This document shows, piece after piece, positions 44,286-50,699 of a stretch of DNA of 64,000 bases. Position numbers and translations under genes: made by a program. The notes beneath the pieces are model-generated. The model worked only from the letters and a program-made list of their open reading frames with translations, made no database searches and had not been told where the DNA came from. Position 1 is the first letter of the stretch, and every line of letters starts with the position of its first letter. Location of the stretch: positions 1 through 64,000 of the forward strand of contig NZ_BOQL01000068.1 in the NCBI RefSeq assembly GCF_018332655.1. Direction: 5' to 3'. Origin of the DNA: Actinoplanes auranticolor. Lineage in GTDB: Bacteria > Actinomycetota > Actinomycetes > Mycobacteriales > Micromonosporaceae.

Positions 44286-44519
44286 ATGGCTCGTGCGCGT
44301 ACCTGGACCGTCGAGATCACCATCACCGAGCACGAGGACGAGCGCCGTGCCCACGTCGGTGCCGTTGTGCGCCGGCGGCCGTCCGAGCAGGAAGGTGCCG
44401 TTGTCGGTGACGAGTCGGCCACCGCCCGGGCGCTGGCCGTTCTCGCGTACAAGGCGCTGGACGCCGGCGCGGGCGACACCGGACAGATGGCCCGCCGGCC
44501 CATGCGGTTGCTGTCCTGA
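44286..44519 (+). CDS. DUF1876 protein, Rv1738-like
   Basis: 77 residues from the ATG at 44286, preceded by GAAGGAGGT. The block WTVEITITEHEDERRAHVGA, the central DESATARALAVLAYKAL helix and the C-terminal RRPMRLL match DUF1876, the dsRBD-like fold of mycobacterial Rv1738, a strongly DosR-induced protein proposed to act on ribosomes in dormancy. Its neighbour 12 bases downstream is the DUF2202-like gene, so the two form an operon. The ribosome role is inferred from the family. Confidence 0.85.
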   Translation: MARARTWTVEITITEHEDERRAHVGAVVRRRPSEQEGAVVGDESATARALAVLAYKALDAGAGDTGQMARRPMRLLS

Positions 44520-44531
44520 AGAGGAGGCGTC

Positions 44532-45059
44532 ATGACGGATCGGGGAAACACGACCGTGTTCCACCCCGCCTGGCGAGATCGAGCGGGGTTCTGTGGCGCC
44601 GATGTTCTGGACCAGCCGGCCGGATCGATCAGTCCGGCTCAGCGCGTGCACCTGCGTGCCGTGGCGGAACAGATCAAAATGGTGCACGACCTGTTCGCCG
44701 CCTTCGCCGACGAGTACGCGCCGTTCCCCACCGAGCTCGTCGCGGCGCAGACCCGTGAGCTGGTCGCTGTCGGTCTGCTGCTCGCACGCTATGCCGTGGC
44801 CGACCCGGGCGCGCAACTGCCTCCCGGCGTGTTCTCCGACGCCGCGGCTCAACGCGACTACGAGCGACTTCGGGCGCGCGGAAGGGCGGGGCGTTCGGCC
44901 GCGTTGCGCGTGGTCGCGACGGCTCTGCGGGAGACCGTCGCCCTCCTGGACCCGCTGCCGGCGGATCTGACCGCCCCGGACATGCGCAACGTGTATCTCC
45001 AGCTCCTCGTATCATCCCGGCGGCAGTGCCGCATCGTGCAGGCGTGGAGCGCCCGGTAG
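44532..45059 (+). CDS. DUF2202-like (ferritin-like) helical protein
   Basis: 175 residues. The order of blocks follows DUF2202: AVAEQIKMVHDLFAAFADEY, then AQTRELVAVGLLLARYAVADP, PPGVFSDAAAQRDYERLRARG, ALRVVATALRETVALLD and a C-terminal MRNVYLQLLVSSRRQ. In DUF2202 proteins Glu and His residues of a four-helix bundle could bind two metals. Here the second E-x-x-H and the last His positions are replaced (QTREL, SRRQC), so metal binding is doubtful. AGGAGG precedes the ATG; it overlaps no neighbour and meets a convergent ABC gene 12 bases later. Confidence 0.6.
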   Translation: MTDRGNTTVFHPAWRDRAGFCGADVLDQPAGSISPAQRVHLRAVAEQIKMVHDLFAAFADEYAPFPTELVAAQTRELVAVGLLLARYAVADPGAQLPPGVFSDAAAQRDYERLRARGRAGRSAALRVVATALRETVALLDPLPADLTAPDMRNVYLQLLVSSRRQCRIVQAWSAR

Positions 45060-45071
45060 CGGCCGGCGTGC

Positions 45072-46724
45072 TCAGCCGCGGTACAGACCCCTGAGCCGAA
45101 CGACCAGCAGGCCCACGGCGGTCCACGCGGCGACCACCATGAGATGGCCCACGGCGAAGCCCGGGTCCGGGCCGGCCGGGGAAGTGGCGGCCAGCAGCGC
45201 TGCCGAGAGGTGCTTGAGCGGGAACAGGTTTCCGACGGCGGCCAGCCAGCCGGGCATCGGCGCGTCGCCGACCATGAAGATGTCGGACACGAAACTCAGC
45301 GGCAGGAGGGTGCCGAGAGTCACCGGGACCAGCGAGGCGGCCGAGCGCAGCACGGCGACGGCGGCCAGGCCGATCGAGGCGAAGCACGCAACGCCCAGCA
45401 CCAGGACGACGGCCAGGGCCGGCAACCGCGCCACGTCGATGCGGACGTCGAGGAACAGCACGGCTACCGCGCAGAGCAGCACCGTGGACAGCGCCGACAC
45501 CACCAGTACGGTGCAGATCCGGCCGGCGAGGTACCACCGCAACGCGAGGGGGCCACCTAGCAGCCGCTTGAGGACACCCCTGCCACGGGCCTGGGCGACG
45601 TCCTCCGGCATGTTCACGTAGCCGGCGACCGCGATCGCATACGCCGTCATGCCCGGCAGCAGGTACTGCGCCGCGGTCAGCCCGTGCACTTCGCCGGCAC
45701 CGAACACGACCGGGAACAACCCGAGCAGCAGGACCGGGAAGATCACGGCGAAGAAGACGGAGAGCGGGTCGCGCCATTGACTGGTGAGGGCGTACCGGAC
45801 CTGCCCGCTGAGCAGCGCCGTAGCGGTCGGGCGGCCGGCCTCGATGGTGCGCAGACCGGGCACGGCCGGTGCCGGGCCGGCCTCCACCGGTGTGGTGGTC
45901 GCGTGAGCCGGCCTCGCCCCGCGTGGCATCCAGCCGAAACGCCACAGAGCCAGGATCGCACCCAGCAACCCCCACGCCACCATCACCAGCAGATCGCCGG
46001 GCCGGAAGCCGTACCCCCCGCCCGTCGGGTCGAAGGTCTGCGCCATCGCGCGGGCGAAGTGCCGCAGGGGCAGGGCCGATCCGATCCGGTCCAGCCACAC
46101 CGGGAGATCGGCGCCGACGATGAAGACATCGGAGATGAACGCCAGTGGGATGAGGAGTCCCTGGGTGAGCGTCTGCACGACGAGCACCGTGCGGGTGACA
46201 GCGACCAGGGCGAGGCCGAGAGCCGAGAAGCATGCGATACCCACCGCCAGCGTCAGCAGCAGCGCGGGGATCTTCCGCCAGACGACGTCCACGCCGTAGA
46301 AGCCGGCGCCGACCCCGGTCAGCAACGCCGTCGCGGCCACGGACACCAAGGCCATGGCCGCCATCCGCGCGGCGAGCGCCGTCCACACCGGTACCGGCGT
46401 GCCGCGCAACCGCATCAGGACACCGCGTTCCCGCAGCCCGGCGGTGTCGGTCGCCAGCATCACGAAGGTGGCTTCGGCGACCCCGAAGACGGCGAAGGGC
46501 GCCACGAGGAACTGGGCCACCGGCACTCCCGCACCGGTCGTCTCGTTCCCGACGACGGCGGACACGATGCTCAGGAAGGCCAGCGGAAAGACGAGGGTGA
46601 AGAACGCCGACATGGGCGAGCGCGTGAATCCCCGCAAGGCGTGAACGGTCATGGTCCGCAACGGATGCGGCACCGACGGCGCAGTCCGCGCCGGAGGTCT
46701 CGTCAGTCGTTCATCGGTCGTCAT
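45072..46724 (-). CDS. ABC-2 type exporter permease, two fused permease units
   Basis: 550 residues from the ATG at 46724. Two similar ABC-2 membrane units are joined: residues about 20-255 and about 285-550. Each has six helices and a corresponding block (GFTRSPMSAFFTLVFPLAFL versus SQWRDPLSVFFAVIFPVLLLG; LPLRHFARA versus FPLKHLSAA; PLAFISDVFIVG versus LPLSFVSDIFMVG). So the single chain can form the whole translocation pathway. The ATPase is encoded immediately upstream with a 14-base overlap. Substrate unknown; such exporters move drugs, lipids or natural products. A Met 11 codons earlier is possible. Confidence 0.85.
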   Translation of the reverse strand: MTTDERLTRPPARTAPSVPHPLRTMTVHALRGFTRSPMSAFFTLVFPLAFLSIVSAVVGNETTGAGVPVAQFLVAPFAVFGVAEATFVMLATDTAGLRERGVLMRLRGTPVPVWTALAARMAAMALVSVAATALLTGVGAGFYGVDVVWRKIPALLLTLAVGIACFSALGLALVAVTRTVLVVQTLTQGLLIPLAFISDVFIVGADLPVWLDRIGSALPLRHFARAMAQTFDPTGGGYGFRPGDLLVMVAWGLLGAILALWRFGWMPRGARPAHATTTPVEAGPAPAVPGLRTIEAGRPTATALLSGQVRYALTSQWRDPLSVFFAVIFPVLLLGLFPVVFGAGEVHGLTAAQYLLPGMTAYAIAVAGYVNMPEDVAQARGRGVLKRLLGGPLALRWYLAGRICTVLVVSALSTVLLCAVAVLFLDVRIDVARLPALAVVLVLGVACFASIGLAAVAVLRSAASLVPVTLGTLLPLSFVSDIFMVGDAPMPGWLAAVGNLFPLKHLSAALLAATSPAGPDPGFAVGHLMVVAAWTAVGLLVVRLRGLYRG

Positions 46725-47658
46725 CCGCCGGCTCCCCGGTGAGGCTGAGGTAGGCATCCTCGAGGACGGGTGGCGTCAGGGTCAGCGCCGGAAGCTCGAG
46801 GTGGTGGGCAGCCGCCCAGTGCGTCAGCAGGCGGGTGTCGGAGAGAGCCTGGTAAGTGTGGACGACGACTTGCGCGTCCCTGACGCTGACGGTGCCGGAC
46901 ATCCGGGGTAGCCGCTCCAGGGTGAAACCGGTGGGCAGCCGGAACGACAACCGGCTCGGCAACCCGCAGCGCTCCTGCAGGTCGCTCGGCCGCCCCCAGG
47001 CGACCAGACGCCCGGCCCGCAGCACCGCCACCCGGTCGGCCAGCCGTTCGGCTTCTTCGATGTAGTGCGTGGTCAGCAGGATCGTCGTGCCGAGAGCACG
47101 GAGCCGGGCGATGAGATCCCAGGCATGGTGGCGGGCCGCGGGGTCGAACCCCGTGGTGGGCTCGTCGAGGAAAAGCAGGTCGGGCCGACCCGCCAGGCCC
47201 AGGGCGAGATCCAGCCGGCGTCGTTGCCCACCGGACAACGTCTTCACCCGCGTGCGGCGCCGGTCGGTGAGGCCGACCAGTTCGGCGAGTTCGTCCGGGT
47301 CGTACCGGCGCGGATACAGCGACACCTGCAGCCTCAGCAGTTCGCCCACCGTGAACTCCTCCTCGAAGCCGGCGCTCTGCAGGACGATGCCGATCCGCTC
47401 CCGGTAGGAGCGCCCGCCGTATGCCGGGTCGAAGCCGAGGACGGACACGGATCCGCTGTCTCGGGACCGGTAGCCCTCGAGGATCTCCACCGCCGTGGTC
47501 TTGCCGGCTCCGTTGGGTCCGAGCAACGCGACCGTCTGCCCCGCCTCGACGGTGAAGCTGACCTGGTCCAGCGCCAGCAGGTTTCCGTACCGGCGGGTGA
47601 GCCCGTCGACGACGATCGCCGGCGCGTCCCCACGTGCGCCGGTTCCGGAGACGTTCAT
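46711..47658 (-). CDS. ABC exporter ATPase (ABC-2 / DrrA-like)
   Basis: 315 residues from the ATG at 47658. Walker A GPNGAGKTT, Q-loop in GIVLQSAGFEEEFTV, signature LSGGQRRRLDLAL, Walker B LLFLDEPTTGFD and H-loop LTTHYIEEAERLAD are present, followed by a DrrA-type C-terminal extension of about 80 residues. It should power the fused permease encoded downstream. Its ATG overlaps by four bases the stop of a short UgpC-type ATPase remnant, so translation may be coupled to that remnant. Confidence 0.9.
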   Translation of the reverse strand: MNVSGTGARGDAPAIVVDGLTRRYGNLLALDQVSFTVEAGQTVALLGPNGAGKTTAVEILEGYRSRDSGSVSVLGFDPAYGGRSYRERIGIVLQSAGFEEEFTVGELLRLQVSLYPRRYDPDELAELVGLTDRRRTRVKTLSGGQRRRLDLALGLAGRPDLLFLDEPTTGFDPAARHHAWDLIARLRALGTTILLTTHYIEEAERLADRVAVLRAGRLVAWGRPSDLQERCGLPSRLSFRLPTGFTLERLPRMSGTVSVRDAQVVVHTYQALSDTRLLTHWAAAHHLELPALTLTPPVLEDAYLSLTGEPADDDR

Positions 47659-47858
47659 GTCGTCGCCGGCGCGCCCGCCGCGACCGGCGCCGGCTCGGCG
47701 GCACCGGCGGCGATCGCCTCGCCGGTGTGCGGATCGAAGAAGTACGCCGCGCGGAGCACGAGGAACTCCCCGTCGGCGACGGTCAGGGTGAGGTCCTCGA
47801 CAGCCGTCGTGCCGCCGGGAAAGACCTTCGTCAAGTGTTCCAGCCGTACCACCGACAT
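47655..47858 (-). pseudogene. UgpC/MsmX-type sugar-transport ATPase, internally deleted
   Basis: 67 residues from an ATG at 47858 with GGAGG upstream. Residues 1-34 (VVRLEHLTKVFPGGTTAVED, then LTLTVADGEFLVL) are the exact beginning of a UgpC/MalK-type ATPase up to the strand just before Walker A. Residues 35-67 (RAAYFFDPHTGEAI plus an Ala/Pro tail) look like the last residues of such a protein. Everything between (about 300 residues, all nucleotide-binding motifs) is missing, in frame. It cannot hydrolyse ATP. The intact ribosome site and 4-base overlap with the exporter ATPase suggest it now serves only as a leader cistron. Confidence 0.7.
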
Positions 47859-47935
47859 GGCTTGCCTCCACTCGCCGGCCGGCACTGCGCCGGCAGTCCT
47901 GTCTTCAGCGAAGCGCCGCCCGGCGTGGGCCGACA

Positions 47936-47949
47936 GGGCCTTCCGGCCC
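47936..47949 (-). promoter_or_regulatory. DosR-box-like palindrome upstream of the UgpC remnant/exporter operon
   Basis: GGGCC-TTCC-GGCCC, symmetric halves one base each from the core, 78 bases from the ATG at 47858. Confidence 0.4.
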
Positions 47950-48089
47950 GTCGCCGATGCTGATGGTCCCGGAAGCGGTAGCTGTCCTGACCGCGCGATG
48001 TGGTGCCGGAGCGGCAGGAGCACCCCGTCGAGCGGCCGTACGTCTGACAGTCGTGCGGATCGGTCGACCGGATCCCACACCACCGAGTC

Positions 48090-48103
48090 GGGTCGAAGGT
48101 CCC
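48090..48103 (+). promoter_or_regulatory. DosR-box-like palindrome upstream of the S30AE gene
   Basis: GGGTC-GAAG-GTCCC, a single mismatch from GGGAC-N4-GTCCC, ending 81 bases before the ATG at 48184. Confidence 0.55.
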
Positions 48104-48183
48104 TGGTTTCGCGGGCCCGCAATGGTGATCGTTGAGGCAGGTCCTCGTGGCGAGGGCCGGGACGACGTCTCGGAGGTCACGCC

Positions 48184-48507
48184 ATGACGCACATCGGTTC
48201 CCCCCTTCCCGTTCACATCCGTACCCACGGCGCTGTCCCGCCGGAGGCCACGGACTACGCGGTGACGAAACTCGGGGCCGCTCTGCAACACGCACCGGAT
48301 CCCGTGGTCGACTCGTGGGTCACCCTGGACGCGGCAGCACCCGGCGACCGGGTCGACGCCCACGTCGACATCAGCGGCGTTCACGTGCACGTGCACGCGG
48401 TCGGGGAGACGCTGCAGGAGGCCGCGGACCTCATGCAGGAGCGGCTGCGGTCCCGGTTGCGTCGGATCCGTCGCCGGCCCGCCCACGGCATGTCCGTCTC
48501 GTTCTGA
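48184..48507 (+). CDS. S30AE / ribosome-hibernation-factor-like protein, short form
   Basis: 107 residues. The pattern PVHIRTHGAVPPEATDYAVTKLGAAL, followed by alternating strands (VVDSWVTLD, VDAHVDISGVHVHVHAVGET) and a basic C-terminal helix (LMQERLRSRLRRIRRRP), fits the N-terminal domain of HPF/RaiA (sigma-54 modulation) proteins that inactivate ribosomes by blocking mRNA and tRNA sites. The C-terminal dimerisation domain of long HPF is absent. Sequence identity to canonical HPF is low, so the call rests on fold pattern and the dormancy context. A DosR-like box lies upstream. Confidence 0.65.
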   Translation: MTHIGSPLPVHIRTHGAVPPEATDYAVTKLGAALQHAPDPVVDSWVTLDAAAPGDRVDAHVDISGVHVHVHAVGETLQEAADLMQERLRSRLRRIRRRPAHGMSVSF

Positions 48508-48595
48508 CCAGCCGGGACAGGCCGGACGGCCCTGCCGCCGGCCAGGCCCGGTGGGGCACCGTCGAAAGGAGGCACGCAAGCTCGAAGGAGGCGTC

Positions 48596-49633
48596 ATGAA
48601 GGCACTCGTCTACGGCGGGCCGGGACAGCGATCCTGGACCGAGGTTCCCGATCCTCGCATCGAGGACCCGAAGGACGTGGTCATCCGCGTCGACACGGTC
48701 ACCGTCTGCGGCACGGATCTGCACATCCTCGGCGGCGACGTACCCGAGGTGACCACGGGACGGATCCTGGGGCACGAGGCGGTCGGCACCGTCGTCGAGG
48801 CCGGTGCCGGCGTGAGCGCGCTCGCCGTCGGCGATCGGGTGCTGGCGTCCTGCATCTCAGCCTGTGGCGTGTGCCGGTTCTGCCGGGAGGGCAGCTACGG
48901 CCAGTGCGTCGGCGGAGGCGGCTGGATCCTCGGCCACACCGTGGACGGGGTGCAGGCCGAGTTCGCCCGTATCCCGTTCGCCGACCTGTCGACCTACAAA
49001 CTGCCGTCCTCGGTGACGAACGAGGCGGCCGTGCTGCTGGCCGACATCCTGCCGACCTCGTACGAGGTGGGTGTGCTCAACGGCCGGGTCAGCCCGGGCG
49101 ACACCGTGGTGGTGGTCGGTTCCGGACCCATCGGCCTGGCCGCGATCCTCGGTGCCCGGCTCTTCTCACCGGCGCATGTCATCGCGGTGGACAAGGCGGA
49201 GAGCCGGCTCCAGGCGGCGAAAGTGTTCGGCGCGGACGTCACGGTCCTGGCCGATGCCGACCCGCTCGCCGTCGTCCGCTCGCTGACCGGCGGGCTCGGC
49301 GCCGACGTGGTCATGGAGGCGGTGGGCACACCGGAGACCTTCGAACTGTGCACCACCCTGGTCCGTCCGGGCGGTCGCGTCGCGAACATCGGCGTGCACG
49401 GCAAGCCGGCCACGTTGCACCTGGAAGACCTGTGGATCCGCAACGTCACGATCACGACCGGCCTGGTGGACACGTACTCGACGCCGAAGCTGCTCGGCAT
49501 GCTCGTCGCCGGGCAGCTCGACACCGGGCACATGGTCACGCACCGCTTCGCACTCGACGAGATCATGCAGGCGTACGACGCGTTCTCCCGCCCGGCGCAG
49601 AGCGGCGCGCTGAAGGTCGTGTTGTCGCGCTGA
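48596..49633 (+). CDS. Zinc-dependent alcohol dehydrogenase (medium-chain, class III-like)
   Basis: 345 residues from the ATG at 48596 with AAGGAGG upstream. Catalytic zinc ligands C38, H60 and E61 (VCGTDLHI, GHEAVG), structural-zinc cysteines C90, C93, C96 and C104, and Rossmann motif GSGPIGLAA are present. It should reduce aldehydes or oxidise alcohols with NAD(P); together with AdhE and a second zinc enzyme in the island it can dispose of reducing power when oxygen is low. The upstream palindrome (AGGCC-GGAC-GGCCC, 48519-48532) is weak. Confidence 0.9.
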   Translation: MKALVYGGPGQRSWTEVPDPRIEDPKDVVIRVDTVTVCGTDLHILGGDVPEVTTGRILGHEAVGTVVEAGAGVSALAVGDRVLASCISACGVCRFCREGSYGQCVGGGGWILGHTVDGVQAEFARIPFADLSTYKLPSSVTNEAAVLLADILPTSYEVGVLNGRVSPGDTVVVVGSGPIGLAAILGARLFSPAHVIAVDKAESRLQAAKVFGADVTVLADADPLAVVRSLTGGLGADVVMEAVGTPETFELCTTLVRPGGRVANIGVHGKPATLHLEDLWIRNVTITTGLVDTYSTPKLLGMLVAGQLDTGHMVTHRFALDEIMQAYDAFSRPAQSGALKVVLSR

Positions 49634-49848
49634 ACCGGAGGGCCGGACCCGGGACGCCGGGCCCGGCCCGTACGGCCCGGGGGCCGGGCCGGAGGACTCT
49701 GTCCCCGCCGTTGTGCCGCGGGGACGATCGAGGTAGAAGGGCTCGTCGCCACAGCAGCCCGAGATGACCTGCCCCCGTTCTCGAGGCGCGCGGCACGAGC
49801 CTTCCGCCGTGAGCACGGAACGTGATCGGACCATGGGGGCGTCCGCGG

Positions 49849-50475
49849 TCATGAGCCGTCGCGGAGCTCCGCAAGACGCCGGGGGGTGAAGCTGATCCGG
49901 TCGAAAGCCACGGTGCAGCCGTCGCCGGTGGGTGACTGGGCTTCGAAGCCGACCCGGTGGCCGGTCATGTCGTCTCCGAGGTGGAACACGCGTATCAGCT
50001 GCCAGGTCGTGCCGTCGACTGAGGCGTGGTAGGCGTAGACCCGGTCGATACGTGAGACGCGCAGCCATACGACATGGCCCTCGACGGTGAAGGCGTTGGC
50101 GTCGTCGGAGACGCCCCGGGTGACGACGGAGACGATCATGGGCGCCGAGGACGGGGAGAACTCGAAGCAGAACTTCCCCCAGTGCGTCTCATCGGCCCAC
50201 AGCAGGAGGACACCGGCGTCGTACTGGGCCCGGAAGTCCACGCTGACCCGCGCACTGAGCTGGAAGTCGCCGCCGGGTGGCAGCCCGAGCAGAGTCGCGG
50301 CGTTCAGCGTCGTCTCAGCGTCCGCGGAGTCCGCACCACCGGGATCGATGTAGAGGTCGGTGCGGGCAGGGGCCGCGGCGATCACCGCCCCTGCCGCGTC
50401 GTCATACCGCCACACTCCCGGATGTGAGGCGGTCACAGGGAAGGGGAGCGGGGATGTATCCGGTACCTGGTTCAT
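49849..50475 (-). CDS. DUF1349 (concanavalin-like lectin/glucanase fold) protein
   Basis: 208 residues with blocks typical of DUF1349: DLYIDPGGADSADAETTLNAA, FQLSARVSVDFRAQYDAGVLLLWADETHWGKFCFEFS, VVTRGVSDDANAF, and GHRVGFEAQSPTGDGCTVAFDRISF. It has no signal peptide, so it acts in the cytoplasm; the family is a jelly-roll fold without a proven reaction. It diverges from adhE and shares the intergenic box at 50585-50598, so both may be induced together. Confidence 0.85.
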   Translation of the reverse strand: MNQVPDTSPLPFPVTASHPGVWRYDDAAGAVIAAAPARTDLYIDPGGADSADAETTLNAATLLGLPPGGDFQLSARVSVDFRAQYDAGVLLLWADETHWGKFCFEFSPSSAPMIVSVVTRGVSDDANAFTVEGHVVWLRVSRIDRVYAYHASVDGTTWQLIRVFHLGDDMTGHRVGFEAQSPTGDGCTVAFDRISFTPRRLAELRDGS

Positions 50476-50584
50476 GAAGTTGCTCCTGTCGTGGTGGCTT
50501 CGAAGCCTAGCGATGACGTGGGCCTCGTCGCGGTCCCGGAGGGCTCAGCAAAGCCCGTCCGGTCGCCAGTTGTGTGTCCGGTAC

Positions 50585-50598
50585 GGGACCAAAGGCCC
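50585..50598. promoter_or_regulatory. DosR-box-like palindrome between DUF1349 gene and adhE
   Basis: GGGAC-CAAA-GGCCC, one mismatch from the core, 102 bases before the adhE ATG and 110 bases from the divergent gene. A weaker copy (GGGCC-TTTG-CGGTC) follows at 50607-50620. Confidence 0.6.
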
Positions 50599-50699
50599 GC
50601 CAGCTCGGGCCTTTGCGGTCGGGCGGTCGAGCGCTCGGATGACAACAGTGGATGGTGAGCGGGCGGTACGCGCCCGCTCCCGACCAGAAGGATGCCGCC

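Larger units (their letters stand above)
47859..48183. other. Divergent intergenic region with two DosR-like sites
   Basis: No gene seen. The region separates the exporter operon (minus) from the ribosome-hibernation gene (plus) and contains palindromes at 47936-47949 and 48090-48103, one suitably placed for each direction. Confidence 0.5.

Noticed and set aside
49694..49705. GGAC-TCT-GTCC palindrome after the zinc alcohol dehydrogenase
   Set aside because: Spacer is three bases rather than four and it lies between gene ends, not upstream of a start.
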